Origin: Pantoea deleyi
Lineage (GTDB): Bacteria; Pseudomonadota; Gammaproteobacteria; Enterobacterales; Enterobacteriaceae
Direction: 5' to 3'
Length of the DNA stretch: 64,000 nucleotides
Assembly: GCF_022647325.1 (NCBI RefSeq)
Contig: NZ_CP071405.1
Location: 1,426,001 to 1,490,000 of the forward strand
Shown piece after piece: positions 27,976-40,000 of this stretch. The position numbers were made by a program, and so were the translations under genes. Within the stretch, counting starts at the first letter, position 1. Every line of letters begins with the position of its first letter. Below the pieces are notes generated by a model. The model searched no databases and was not told the origin of the DNA. It was given only the letters and a program-made list of their open reading frames with translations.

Positions 27976-29055
27976 ATGAAAATACTTATCACTGGTGGTG
28001 CAGGTTTTATCGGTTCAGCGGTTGTGCGTCACGTTATCAACAATACCAACGATGAAGTGATAAACGTTGATAAACTCACCTATGCTGGCAATCTTGAGTC
28101 TCTGAAAGAGGTGAGCAGCAACCCACGTTACACCTTCAGGCAAATCGATATCTGCGACGGTCAGGCTATCTCTGCTGCACTCAACGAGTTCCAGCCAGAC
28201 GCCATCATGCATCTGGCAGCAGAAAGCCATGTAGACCGTTCCATCACCGGTCCGGCGGAATTCGTGCAGACCAACGTGGTAGGTACATACGCTTTACTGG
28301 AAGCCAGTCGCCAGTACTGGAGCGCACTGCCAGAAGCGCGTAAAGCTGCATTCCGTTTTCATCATATTTCCACGGACGAAGTCTACGGCGACCTGCCACA
28401 TCCGGACGAAATGGACGGCGAGTTGCCACTGTTTACCGAAGAGACGCCGTATGCCCCGAGCAGCCCATACTCGTCAACCAAAGCTGCCAGTGACCATCTG
28501 GTCCGCGCATGGGGCCGCACCTATAAACTGCCAGTTATCGTGACGAACTGCTCGAATAACTACGGTCCTTATCACTTCCCGGAAAAACTGATTCCTCTGA
28601 TTATCAGCAATGCCCTGGAAGGTAAGCCATTGCCTATCTATGGCAAAGGCGATCAGATTCGAGACTGGCTCTATGTCGAAGATCATGCGCGTGCGCTTTA
28701 TACCGTTGTTAAGCATGCTAAAACCGGCACCACTTACAACATCGGTGGACATAATGAAAAGAAAAACATCGATGTCGTAATGAAAGTATGTGAACTGCTG
28801 GACCAGCTGCGCCCTAAAGCGACCTCCTACCGCGACCAGATTACCTACGTTCAGGATCGCCCGGGCCACGACCGCCGTTACGCAATCGATGCCGCTAAGA
28901 TTGAAAAAGAGTTGGGCTGGAAACCGGAAGAGACCTTTGAAACTGGCCTGAAGAAAACCGTTGAATGGTACCTGAACAACTCACAGTGGGTTGAGCATGT
29001 GAAGAGTGGGGCTTACCAGAACTGGATCGAACAAAACTACGAGAAGCGTAGCTAA
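27976..29055 (+). CDS. rfbB: dTDP-glucose 4,6-dehydratase
   Basis: 359 residues. NAD-binding [11 protein letters not shown] is at the N terminus, the STDEVYGDL motif carries catalytic Asp/Glu, and [11 protein letters not shown] carries the catalytic tyrosine. It makes dTDP-4-keto-6-deoxyglucose, the second step to dTDP-L-rhamnose. First gene after the ops element, with AGGAA upstream. The stop overlaps the rfbD start (TAATG). Also called rmlB. Confidence 0.97.
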   Translation: MKILITGGAGFIGSAVVRHVINNTNDEVINVDKLTYAGNLESLKEVSSNPRYTFRQIDICDGQAISAALNEFQPDAIMHLAAESHVDRSITGPAEFVQTNVVGTYALLEASRQYWSALPEARKAAFRFHHISTDEVYGDLPHPDEMDGELPLFTEETPYAPSSPYSSTKAASDHLVRAWGRTYKLPVIVTNCSNNYGPYHFPEKLIPLIISNALEGKPLPIYGKGDQIRDWLYVEDHARALYTVVKHAKTGTTYNIGGHNEKKNIDVVMKVCELLDQLRPKATSYRDQITYVQDRPGHDRRYAIDAAKIEKELGWKPEETFETGLKKTVEWYLNNSQWVEHVKSGAYQNWIEQNYEKRS

Positions 29056-29942
29056 TGAATATTCTGCTTTTTGGTAAAAATGGACAGGTGGGCTGGGAAC
29101 TTCAGCGTGCACTGGCACCCTTAGGCAATCTGACTGTTGTTGATCGCCATTCCATTGAATACTGTGGTGATTTTGAAAATCCACAGGGTGTGGCTGAGAC
29201 GGTTCGCAGAATTAAGCCTGCAGTGATTGTAAATGCGACAGCTTATACCGCTGTCGATAAAGCCGAATCCGAAGAGGACAAAGCACGTCTGATCAATGCA
29301 ACGTCCATCAAAGCGCTGGCTGAGGCCGCTGAAGAAACCGGCGCATGGTTGATCCATTACTCAACTGATTACGTATTTGATGGTTCAGGCGCAGAGCCCT
29401 GGTCTGAAGAGGATCCGACGGCTCCTTTGAATATCTACGGCCAGACAAAGCTGGAAGGTGAGCAGGCCATCGTCCGCAGTATGACGAAATACCTCATTTT
29501 TCGGACCAGCTGGGTGTATGCCGCAAAAGGTAATAACTTTGCTAAAACCATGCTGAAACTGGCGAAAGACCGGGAGACGCTGTCAGTCATTGACGATCAG
29601 TTTGGTGCGCCCACGGGCGCTGAGTTGATCGCAGACAGTACGGCGCACGCCATCAGAGTGGCCATTAACAATAGTGGCGTTGCAGGCATTTATCATCTCA
29701 TTGCCGCTGGCGAAACGACCTGGCATGCTTACGCTTCTAAGGTTATTGCGTTCGCTAAACAGCAAGGCGTTGAACTTAATGTTCAGGCAATCAATCCTGT
29801 ACCGACCAGTGCATTTCCTACGCCAGCCAGACGGCCTGGTAACTCCCGGCTCAATACTGCTAAGTTTCAGCGCACCTTTGGTTTGACCTTGCCTGACTGG
29901 CAATTGGGTGTTGAACGCATGTTGATTGAGACTCTTATATAA
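29055..29942 (+). CDS. rfbD: dTDP-4-dehydrorhamnose reductase
   Basis: 295 residues. The N-terminal Rossmann motif is GKNGQVGWELQ, with STDYVFDG and YGQTKLEGE (catalytic Tyr-Lys). It performs the last, NADPH-dependent step to dTDP-L-rhamnose. One-base overlap with rfbB and a 43 bp gap to rfbA. Also called rmlD. Confidence 0.97.
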   Translation: MNILLFGKNGQVGWELQRALAPLGNLTVVDRHSIEYCGDFENPQGVAETVRRIKPAVIVNATAYTAVDKAESEEDKARLINATSIKALAEAAEETGAWLIHYSTDYVFDGSGAEPWSEEDPTAPLNIYGQTKLEGEQAIVRSMTKYLIFRTSWVYAAKGNNFAKTMLKLAKDRETLSVIDDQFGAPTGAELIADSTAHAIRVAINNSGVAGIYHLIAAGETTWHAYASKVIAFAKQQGVELNVQAINPVPTSAFPTPARRPGNSRLNTAKFQRTFGLTLPDWQLGVERMLIETLI

Positions 29943-29985
29943 TTAAACAGGCTGCGATAGTGACCTGACCACGTAAGGCTAAATT

Positions 29986-30867
29986 GTGAAAAAGAATAAA
30001 GGTATTATTCTGGCGGGTGGCTCCGGAACCCGCCTCTACCCTGTAACAATGGCAGTGAGCAAGCAGTTACTCCCGGTTTACGATAAACCCATGATCTACT
30101 ATCCGTTAAGCACTCTGATGCTGGCGGGCATTAACGATATTCTGATTATCAGTACGCCGCAGGATACGCCACGCTTCGAAAGTCTGTTAGGTGATGGCTC
30201 ACAGTGGGGTATCTCCATTCAGTATAAAGTGCAGCCGAGCCCGGATGGCCTGGCGCAGGCGTTCATCATTGGTGAAGAGTTTATTGGTGACGATTCAGTC
30301 GCACTTATTCTGGGCGATAATATTTTCTATGGGCACGATCTCTATAAGCAGCTGGAGACGGCATCCGTAAAAGATGATGGCGCAACGGTTTTCGCCTACC
30401 ATGTCACTGACCCCGAGCGCTATGGCGTGGTGGAGTTTGACAGCGAAGGCAAAGCGATCTCACTGGTTGAAAAACCTGAGCATCCACGCAGCAACTATGC
30501 AGTAACCGGACTCTATTTCTACGACAATCGCGTCGTTGAGATGGCAAAAAATCTCAAGCCATCACCGCGCGGTGAGCTGGAGATTACGGACATTAATCGG
30601 ATCTATATGGAGCAGGGCAAACTTTCTGTTTCTATTATGGGACGTGGTCATGCCTGGCTGGATACCGGTACGCATCAGAGCCTGATGGAAGCCAACAACT
30701 TTATTCAGACTATCGAATCACGCCAGGGTTTAAAAGTGGCCTGCCCGGAAGAAATTGCCTTCAGAATGGGTTTCATTAATAAAGAGCAATTACAGGAACT
30801 GGCCAAGCCTTATTTGAAAAATGAGTATGGCAAATACTTAATGGCGCTGGTGGAAGGGCGTTTATAA
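29986..30867 (+). CDS. rfbA: Glucose-1-phosphate thymidylyltransferase
   Basis: 293 residues with a GTG start at 29986, since the conserved [14 protein letters not shown] begins there. The nucleotidyltransferase signature [11 protein letters not shown] is intact, with ILGDNIFYG and VEKPEHP downstream. It makes dTDP-glucose from dTTP and glucose-1-phosphate, the first committed step. One-base overlap with rfbC. Also called rmlA. Confidence 0.97.
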   Translation: MKKNKGIILAGGSGTRLYPVTMAVSKQLLPVYDKPMIYYPLSTLMLAGINDILIISTPQDTPRFESLLGDGSQWGISIQYKVQPSPDGLAQAFIIGEEFIGDDSVALILGDNIFYGHDLYKQLETASVKDDGATVFAYHVTDPERYGVVEFDSEGKAISLVEKPEHPRSNYAVTGLYFYDNRVVEMAKNLKPSPRGELEITDINRIYMEQGKLSVSIMGRGHAWLDTGTHQSLMEANNFIQTIESRQGLKVACPEEIAFRMGFINKEQLQELAKPYLKNEYGKYLMALVEGRL

Positions 30868-31415
30868 TGAAGATTATTGATACTAAGATTGCTGATGTAA
30901 AAATTATTGAGCCTAAAGTGTTTGGCGACGAGCGCGGTTTTTTTCTGGAAACGTGGAATCAGCAGAAATTTGAAGAACAAGTTTCACCAAGGACTTTTGT
31001 TCAGGATAACCACTCGAAATCTTCAAAAGGTATTTTACGTGGTTTGCACTATCAGACTATGAACACCCAAGGCAAGCTAGTACGTGTTGTTGCAGGGGAA
31101 GTCTACGATGTGGCAGTTGATATGAGGAGGTCGTCACCGACTTTTGGGCAGTGGGTAGGCGTGTATCTTTCTGCTGAAAATAAGCGACAGCTATGGGTAC
31201 CAGAAGGGTTTGCTCATGGTTTTTATGTGACATCTGAAAGTGCCGAGTTTGTCTATAAATGCACTGATTACTACAATCCACAACATGAGCATTCTTTGCT
31301 TTGGAATGATTCAGAACTGAATATCAATTGGCCGATTTCTGAAGGTGATAGTCCTGTTCTGTCCGCAAAAGACATGGACGGAACAACACTATCACATGCA
31401 GTAACATTTGATTGA
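30867..31415 (+). CDS. rfbC: dTDP-4-dehydrorhamnose 3,5-epimerase
   Basis: 182 residues, the cupin-like RmlC. Signature GILRGLHYQ carries the catalytic His, and PEGFAHGFYV follows. It epimerises dTDP-4-keto-6-deoxyglucose at C3 and C5. It is visibly more AT-rich in codon choice than rfbB and rfbA and ends the rhamnose set; a strong terminator lies 12 bp after the stop. Also called rmlC. Confidence 0.96.
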   Translation: MKIIDTKIADVKIIEPKVFGDERGFFLETWNQQKFEEQVSPRTFVQDNHSKSSKGILRGLHYQTMNTQGKLVRVVAGEVYDVAVDMRRSSPTFGQWVGVYLSAENKRQLWVPEGFAHGFYVTSESAEFVYKCTDYYNPQHEHSLLWNDSELNINWPISEGDSPVLSAKDMDGTTLSHAVTFD

Positions 31416-31426
31416 TTCCTAAAACT

Positions 31427-31455
31427 AAGGATGAGTTTTTTACTCATCCTTTTTT
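31427..31455 (+). terminator. Terminator after rfbC
   Basis: AAGGATGAGT / ACTCATCCTT, a 10 bp perfect stem with a T5 loop followed by a T-run. It sits between rfbC and the AT-rich glycosyltransferase genes, so those genes depend on read-through (for example by RfaH) or on their own promoter. Confidence 0.85.
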
Positions 31456-31464
31456 ATATAGCTA

Positions 31465-32397
31465 ATGATGATGAGCAATAATGGTAAAGTAAGTATTCTG
31501 ATGGGTACTTATAATGGAGAAAGATACTTAACCGAGCAACTTCAGTCAATTGCTTCACAAACATACACTAACTGGAATCTGATTATTTCCGATGACGGAT
31601 CGACAGATAGAACCTGTGAGATCATTGAAGAGTTTTCGTTAAAATATCCGGACAAAGTCGTAATTCAAAAAGGTCCAGGGAAGGGGTTTGCAGCCAATTT
31701 TCTCTGCATGCTTCAACGCAAAGACATAGATTCTGAATTTTACGCTTTCTGCGATCAGGATGATATCTGGCTGGAAGATAAACTTGAAGTCGCTGTTTTT
31801 AAGTTAAATTCAATATCTCAAAGTGAATATAGATTATATGGATCGCGTACCCAGCTGATTGACTCAAATGGAGAATTCATTGGCCATTCGCCATGCTTTA
31901 CAAAAGCTTTTAATTTTAATAATGCGCTTTTGCAGAGCTATGCTGGTGGAAATACAATGGTATTCAGTCGAGGGTTGAAGGAGCTATTTGAAAAGCTGCC
32001 TGCAGATTTAAAGATCGTTTCTCATGATTGGATTCTTTACGTTATATGTAGCGCCATGAATGGTAATGTCATTTATGATCGGGAACCAAAAATCCTCTAC
32101 AGGCAACATGAAAAAAACCTGGTTGGGAGCAATACAGGTCTATTATCAAAGTTCACCAGATTTAACAGGCTCTTTTCTGGAGAATTTAAAGCCTGGAGCG
32201 AAATGAATTGCGAGGCAATAGATAGCATCAAAGATAAAATGCCCTATGATAATCAAATCACATATCAAAGGTTTTGTTCACTGCGAGATGGCTTGTCAAA
32301 AAGAACTATTAGTTTCTTAAAAGGTAAGTTCTATCGGCAAAGCTTCGTTGAGACATGTGCTTTTTTTGTCATGAATGTATTTAAAAAATTGATTTAA
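31465..32397 (+). CDS. GT2 glycosyltransferase, probable rhamnosyltransferase
   Basis: 310 residues. GT2 features are KVSILMGTYNGERYL at the N terminus, LIISDDGSTDRT, and the metal-binding FCDQDDIWLEDK near residue 96. This combination is common in O-antigen rhamnosyltransferases. Three successive ATGs (31465, 31468, 31471) are possible starts and no clear SD decides. The gene is AT-rich and uses rarer codons than the rfb genes, a sign of separate origin. Rhamnose as donor is inferred from the adjacent dTDP-rhamnose genes. Confidence 0.82.
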   Translation: MMMSNNGKVSILMGTYNGERYLTEQLQSIASQTYTNWNLIISDDGSTDRTCEIIEEFSLKYPDKVVIQKGPGKGFAANFLCMLQRKDIDSEFYAFCDQDDIWLEDKLEVAVFKLNSISQSEYRLYGSRTQLIDSNGEFIGHSPCFTKAFNFNNALLQSYAGGNTMVFSRGLKELFEKLPADLKIVSHDWILYVICSAMNGNVIYDREPKILYRQHEKNLVGSNTGLLSKFTRFNRLFSGEFKAWSEMNCEAIDSIKDKMPYDNQITYQRFCSLRDGLSKRTISFLKGKFYRQSFVETCAFFVMNVFKKLI

Positions 32398-32414
32398 CCA
32401 TTGATGGTGTAAAT

Positions 32415-33710
32415 ATGAAACGAATTATTTATATGATTGTCAGGTTTTTTCTGAAAATTGCTATATACTGTTATTATGGTGTTTTATCGATTCGTGATGA
32501 CATCAAAACAAAAAAATATACAGATGTAAAGATCAAGACTGACTTTAACGGTGGCAAGGTTATGCTCCTTGCTCTTTATGAAAAATCCTCGTTAAGGACT
32601 GATACCCTTGAATTGTTGAAAGAAGCTAAACGAAACAATGTCTTTGTTATTGCGGTCAACACATTAAAGCTTGAGGAAGTCAATTTTCCAAATGATTTAA
32701 CTGATGTTTACATTGAACGCGATAACTATGGCCGGGATTTCGGTAGTTATAAAGCTGGGATGACATACTTCTTCGAAAATAACTTTCAGACGAAATGTGG
32801 AAGGCTTCTAATTATTAACGACAGTGTATTCTTTTCAAAGTTGGGGCTGTCTGAATTTGTCAAAAATCTGTTTGAGACTAAAGTTGAAGTGTTGGGTGCA
32901 ACAGAGAATAGTCAGCACTCACATCATTTAGGCTCTTTTTGCATTTCTGTTGGTGAAAAAATAATCAGGAATGGCAAGTTTAAAAATTTCTGGTACGAAT
33001 ATAAAGCATCAAATGTCAGACCATTAGTCATCAAGCGCGGTGAGTTTGGTTTAAGTAAACTTCTCAAATCCCTTGTCAGCTCTGAACAGGAATTTAAGTC
33101 ACTCTTTAATATTTCTTTTATGGAGCGTAAACTTAGAGAAGATCTTGAGTTTTATAAAAACTATTACTACTACCGCCGCGAAGGTGTCAGGGGATGGGCT
33201 AACCGTTCAATAACCGGTATGCTTGTTAATGACGAGGTATTGTCTTCATATTACAATCAATATTTAATACAAAACAGAAATTATTCGAAATTGCTCGTCC
33301 CCGGTGAAATTCATCCCTCTTCGAAGATTCTGGTTAATGATGCAGAGACATCGAAAGATGAAAATGTTGATTACCTTAATGTTGTGAATTTTTTCAGGAC
33401 TTATAGTAATGACGAAACTTTCCTGGATAGTCAATTCAAACAACGTGTAGTCGCCCTCTACCTTGATGAATTTACGATGGGTTCTCAAATCCATATCAAC
33501 TGTCTCGCACTGCATCATGTGGGCCTGCCGATTATAAAATTGGATTTGATGTTCCGTTGCGTGTGTAGCATGAACGATATTATTAAGCTTCGAGATCAAC
33601 TTGATGAATCTCAACAGGAGGAATTTATGACGTTGATGCTTGCTCGCCTGTGTGGTGATAGATTCCTTGTCGGTTTAAATCGTCTTGCATATCAGTTTGG
33701 GATTTTGTGA
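32415..33710 (+). CDS. RgpF-like (rhamnan synthesis F family) protein
   Basis: 431 residues. A short N-terminal hydrophobic segment (about residues 5-25) comes first. The hallmark of the rhamnan synthesis F family is at about residues 103-113: DNYGRDFGSYKAG, followed by LLIINDSVFF and a long alpha/beta region. Members take part in assembly of rhamnose-containing polysaccharides, probably as glycosyltransferases on the cytoplasmic side of the membrane. AT-rich; its TGA overlaps the wzm start. It is the second protein in the locus likely to build the rhamnose polymer. Confidence 0.8.
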   Translation: MKRIIYMIVRFFLKIAIYCYYGVLSIRDDIKTKKYTDVKIKTDFNGGKVMLLALYEKSSLRTDTLELLKEAKRNNVFVIAVNTLKLEEVNFPNDLTDVYIERDNYGRDFGSYKAGMTYFFENNFQTKCGRLLIINDSVFFSKLGLSEFVKNLFETKVEVLGATENSQHSHHLGSFCISVGEKIIRNGKFKNFWYEYKASNVRPLVIKRGEFGLSKLLKSLVSSEQEFKSLFNISFMERKLREDLEFYKNYYYYRREGVRGWANRSITGMLVNDEVLSSYYNQYLIQNRNYSKLLVPGEIHPSSKILVNDAETSKDENVDYLNVVNFFRTYSNDETFLDSQFKQRVVALYLDEFTMGSQIHINCLALHHVGLPIIKLDLMFRCVCSMNDIIKLRDQLDESQQEEFMTLMLARLCGDRFLVGLNRLAYQFGIL

Positions 33711-34510
33711 TGTCAAATAAACAAAAGTCGGTTGGGTGGGATGATTTCACCTCCGCATTAAAGAATTTTCATGTCGTGAAAGTCATGGGTGGGCAGGACA
33801 TCCGCATGCGGTATAAACGCTCTAAAATGGGGCCGTTTTGGATTACCATCAGTATGGCGGTGATGATCACCACCATGGGGTTAGTATTCGGCAACTTGTT
33901 TAAAACCAATGTTAAGGAATTTCTACCCTATCTGACTTTAGGCTTGATTACATGGACATTTATTCAAAGCTGCATATCTGAAGGCTGTGATGCTCTCATT
34001 TCGTCTGAGGGTATTATCAAGCAACTGCCTGTGCCTTTGCATGTTCACGTAATGCGAGTAGTGTGGAAAAATTTATTAATATTCCTCCATAATATTGTTA
34101 TTTTTCCTCTGGTGCTGCTTGCAGTGCAAAAAAGCGTGAGCTGGACTGTATTGTTAGCAATACCTGGGTTCTTTCTGCTTGTATTAAATCTCACTTGGAT
34201 ACTAATGGTACTTTCTATGATTTGTGCGCGCTTTCGTGACATGACACAAATCGTAATGAGTATTATGCAGGTCATATTTTATCTGACTCCAGTAATCTGG
34301 ATGCCTAAGTTGCTGTCGCATAGTTCGGCTGCTATCTTGTTAAATTTCAATCCACTTTACCATCTTATCGATTTAGTGCGCAGCCCATTATTAGGCCAAG
34401 TGCCGATGACGAGCAGTTATATCACAGCAGTTGTAATGGCAATATTGGGTTTGGCTTTTTCGATTGCAATGACCAGTAAATTTAAATATCGCGTTCCTTA
34501 TTGGGTGTAA
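33710..34510 (+). CDS. wzm: ABC-2 polysaccharide exporter permease Wzm
   Basis: 266 residues from the ATG at 33710, which overlaps the preceding stop. The N-terminal cytoplasmic segment has DIRMRYKRSKMGPFW, typical of polysaccharide exporters, followed by about six membrane helices ending in FKYRVPYWV. It forms the membrane channel that flips a completed undecaprenyl-linked glycan with the ATPase encoded next. The presence of Wzm/Wzt and absence of a second wzx/wzy pair says this glycan is made by the ABC-transporter pathway. Confidence 0.93.
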   Translation: MSNKQKSVGWDDFTSALKNFHVVKVMGGQDIRMRYKRSKMGPFWITISMAVMITTMGLVFGNLFKTNVKEFLPYLTLGLITWTFIQSCISEGCDALISSEGIIKQLPVPLHVHVMRVVWKNLLIFLHNIVIFPLVLLAVQKSVSWTVLLAIPGFFLLVLNLTWILMVLSMICARFRDMTQIVMSIMQVIFYLTPVIWMPKLLSHSSAAILLNFNPLYHLIDLVRSPLLGQVPMTSSYITAVVMAILGLAFSIAMTSKFKYRVPYWV

Positions 34511-34514
34511 TTCG

Positions 34515-35288
34515 ATGGCAACTATCAAATTTGAAAATGTAGGTATCGATTTTCCTATATTCGATGCAAGGGCAAGATCTATCAAAAAGAACTTTATTAA
34601 TTTTGCTACAGGCGGAAAGGTTGGCCAGCATGATGGTAAAGTAGTTGTTTCTGCTCTGAATAATCTTAATTTTGAGATTAAAGATGGGGAGCGGGTTGGT
34701 TTAATTGGTCATAATGGTGCGGGTAAAACCACGTTGTTGCGTATGTTTAGCAAGGTATATCATCCAACAAGTGGTCAGGCTACTATTAAAGGTGATATTG
34801 GTTCATTAATTTCAATTTCATTAGGCATCAATCAGGAGTTTACTGGTAGAGAAAATATATACATTCGTGGTGCACTCTTGGGCCTGAAAAAGAAAGAAAT
34901 TGATGCACGAATTGATGAAATCATTGATTTTACTGATTTAGGCGATTTTATAGACATGCCGGTCAGAACATACTCATCAGGTATGCAAATGCGACTCGGC
35001 TTCAGTGTTAGTACAATTTTTACTCCAGAAATTTTGCTGATGGATGAATGGTTATCTGTTGGAGATGAAGGTTTTAAAGAGAAAGCAGAGACGCGTTTAA
35101 CAAACATTATAAACTCAACTAAAATTTTGATTTTAGCCAGTCACAGTAACGAGTTATTGAGAAAGACCTGCACCAGAATTTTATGGCTGGAACATGGTAC
35201 TGTTAAAATGGATGGTACACCTGATGAAGTGCTGCCACTCTATTTTAAATCAAATATAAAAAGAGGCGATTTATTAGCCAATGCCTAG
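34515..35288 (+). CDS. wzt: ABC polysaccharide exporter ATPase Wzt (no carbohydrate-binding domain)
   Basis: 257 residues. Walker A GHNGAGKTT is at 65-73, ABC signature YSSGMQMRLGFS at about 153-164, Walker B ILLMDEWLSVGDE from about 173, and the switch His is in LILASHSNELL. It stops soon after the ATPase fold, so it lacks the C-terminal carbohydrate-binding domain that reads a terminal cap in Wzt proteins of capped O-antigens. It powers Wzm. Four bases separate the two genes. AT-rich. Confidence 0.94.
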   Translation: MATIKFENVGIDFPIFDARARSIKKNFINFATGGKVGQHDGKVVVSALNNLNFEIKDGERVGLIGHNGAGKTTLLRMFSKVYHPTSGQATIKGDIGSLISISLGINQEFTGRENIYIRGALLGLKKKEIDARIDEIIDFTDLGDFIDMPVRTYSSGMQMRLGFSVSTIFTPEILLMDEWLSVGDEGFKEKAETRLTNIINSTKILILASHSNELLRKTCTRILWLEHGTVKMDGTPDEVLPLYFKSNIKRGDLLANA

Positions 35289-35415
35289 TCTTGCGCATTT
35301 TGGTATTTGATCATCGCACCATTCACTACCTAAAATGCAGATAGATGGGTTAACATATTTGCCACTTCAGTCACAAATCTTAGTTTGTGATGGTAACTTC
35401 AGACAGGAGTAGATG

Positions 35416-36825
<1,410 letters not shown>

Positions 36826-36837
36826 ATTTCTACTTTA

Positions 36838-36866
36838 TAAGGCTTCGTTATGAAGCCTTATTTTTT
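36838..36866 (+). terminator. Terminator after gnd
   Basis: TAAGGCTTC / GAAGCCTTA, 9 bp stem with GTTAT loop, followed by TTTTTT. It isolates gnd from the next gene, which must have its own promoter in the 165 bp AT-rich stretch that follows. Confidence 0.9.
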
Positions 36867-37030
36867 GTTGAACTAAAATATTTTTCAACTATTTTCATTT
36901 AAGTAACATTTTCGCTACTTTAACTCCCAACCTTCGACTTTTTTAAGTATGAGCAATTTAAGCAATAAATAATATAGGCTACCTAAGTCTCAATTATTTG
37001 TATGCTAAGTTTTGGATTTTAAGGATAGAA

Positions 37031-40000
37031 ATGAACTCACCAAAAAAAAGTATTTCTCCATCGTTTGATGTATTTAATGATCTGCAAATAACCTCTGAAA
37101 ATACAAATCATTATCCTAATTACTCAATGAATACAATATCATTCATGAGTCCCATTGAACTCACTCTCTCTGCATGGCTGGAGCATATTCCTTTTGCATT
37201 TTGGTTGATTAATGCTCATAAACCTCGTGTGTTAGTTGAACTTGGTACACACTATGGCTCTTCATATTTTGCTTTCTGTCAGGCTATAAATCAGTTGAAT
37301 CTATCCACAAAAACCTATGCTGTCGATATGTGGAAAGGGGACGAGCACGCAGGTTTTTATGGAGAGAATGTTTATAATTCAGTGCTGTCGCACAATAATC
37401 ATTTGTATTCTCGATTTTCTACACTTATGCGCACATCTTTTGATGAAGCTTCAGAGCACTTTACTGACGGCGAAATAGATCTGCTGCATATTGATGGCTA
37501 TCACACTTACGAAGCAGTGAAAAACGATTTCAACGTATGGCTTCCTAAATTATCCAACCGCGGTGTTGTAATAATCCACGATAGCAATGTACGCAAAGCT
37601 GATTTTGGTGTTTACAAGTTTGTGGCTGAACTGCGAGAGAAATATCCCTGTTTCGAATTCTCACATGGTCATGGTTTGACGATTGTCGGAGTAGGTACAG
37701 ATCAAGATGCCGCGATGCTTCAACTTTTTGCTGCCGATAGTGATGCAGTCAAAGTCAGGCATATCCAGACAATTTTCTCAAGGCTAGGCAAAGCTTGTGC
37801 CGATGAATACAAAGTAAAAATAAATAGCATCGATCATGAACGTCAAAAAGCAGAGCTTAAAGATGCTTCAGCTAAGATAAAAGATGGATTGGAAAAATTA
37901 AACGATCTAAAAGATCAAAATACTGATCTAGAAGCCGTTCTCTCAGAACTTCGTCAGAGTCTTGACGTCAGACTGGATGAAATGGACACTTTGAAACAGG
38001 AATTGGTAAAACTTCAGGAAAATAATTTATTAGTTAATGGTCAACTTACCATTAGAGATGAAGAGATACATGCAATTTTGAATTCCACATCATGGCATGT
38101 AACTAAGCCGCTCAGATTTTTCAAACGTGTCGTAAATTTTCTAATCAGAAAAGCGCGTTTCAAATCTTCAGAGAACCCGGAAAAAGTCAGTGGACATCCG
38201 TTGCCAGTAGATGAACAGGTTATCCATTTTGACAGCCAATGGTATCTCACGACCTATTCTGATATTGCCGATTCTGGGGTTGATCCTTACGAACATTATC
38301 TGGAACACGGTCGTCATGAAGGACGCTATCCATCTAAAGATGCGCTGAAAAATGCCGTAGCTCCCGATTTAGATGAAGAATGGTATCTTACAACCTATTC
38401 TGATGTCAGAAGCGCAGGTCTTAGCGCACTACATCATTATATAAACTATGGCCGTGTAGAGGGACGATTCTCTTCATTGGCTAAGCTATTCGCTCAGGAC
38501 TTTGATGAGAAATGGTATGTTGAAGAGTATCCTGATGTAGCAGCTGCTGGTATTGAGCCATTAGAACATTTCCTTTTATACGGCTATGCCGAAGGTCGCA
38601 AGCCTTGCGCGATGCCACGTATGCTGGAAGCGCCCTATTTTCGATACGGACCTTCAGAATATGGTGCTAAAGATGCGCCACTGATGATAGACGCTGATGT
38701 AAGTTTAAATAATAATTTTAAGCAAAAGGTTGCTGTTCATTTACATCTTTATTATATCGATCTGGCTGAAGAGTTTGTCAGTTATCTTAATAACATACCT
38801 GCTAAATTTGATCTGTTTATTTCAATACCTGAAGGAAAATATCAAATTGAAGATTGCGAAAAGATTTTCGCTTCTTCATTGCGAAACCTGAATGCGATAA
38901 CTGTTAAAGAAACCAAAAATGTTGGCAGAGACATTTATCCATTTATTGTTGTGTTTGGGCGCGATCTGCTTGCTTACGATTTAGTTCTTCATATACATTC
39001 AAAAAAATCACCGCAATCTAAAACAAGAGGATGGCGTAGATTCCTCCTTCACTATACTCTTGGTAGCAAAGCTATCGTTACGCAGATTCTGAACGCGTTT
39101 GATGAAGAAAAACGCCTGGGTGCTTATTTCCCAGCTTATTTCCATGCAACTACCCGCCAACCGTTATGGGGTGGGAACAGCGCTATAGTTGAAAGGGAAC
39201 TGGAAAAACTGGGTTTTGAATATAACATGACTCATTGCCCGGATTATCCAGCCGGCTCATTCTTTTGGGCAAGACCTGAGGTTTACAGGCCCGTATTAGA
39301 CGGAAAATATCAACTTAGTGATTTTGACGAAGAAAAAGGTCAGTTTGATGGCACCCTGGCTCATGGATTTGAGCGATTATTCGGTGTCTTGCCTCTGGTG
39401 CAAGAATATAAAACGAAGATAAGTTTTGTTGATCGAGATTATCGACTTTTAAACTACTTTGATAAAGAAAGGTTTGCTACTTCTGAAAAGAAAACCTTAG
39501 CTCATTTCGAACAAGATCGTACGGCTGATATTGCGGCTTACCAAAAAGAAAAAAGTGAGAGAGTACATAAAAAGGCTAGCATTGCTCTCGTTACCGCTAT
39601 TATCGGTAATTTCGATGCGCTTTTTATACCAAAACATCTTGAAGGTGATGTCGACTATTACTGTTTCTCTGATACATTATCAGATGGCTATGGTGTCTTT
39701 GATATTTTTAAGCCTCCATATATTGATGCCGATCCGCGTCGAACAGCACGTTATATAAAAACTAATCTCATGAAATATTTTCATGACTACGATTATGTTG
39801 TCTGGATCGATGCAAATGTTGAAATAAATGTCAAAGTCTCTGAGCTTGTTCTGAGAGTGTCAGATTCATCCCATTCTCTGGGAGCCATTCAGCATCCAGT
39901 CAGAGATAATTTATTCCAAGAGGCCGAGGAAATTCTCGCATGGGATCTTGATGACGTAAGTGTTGTAAAAGAGCAAATAGCCCGATATGAGTACATACAT

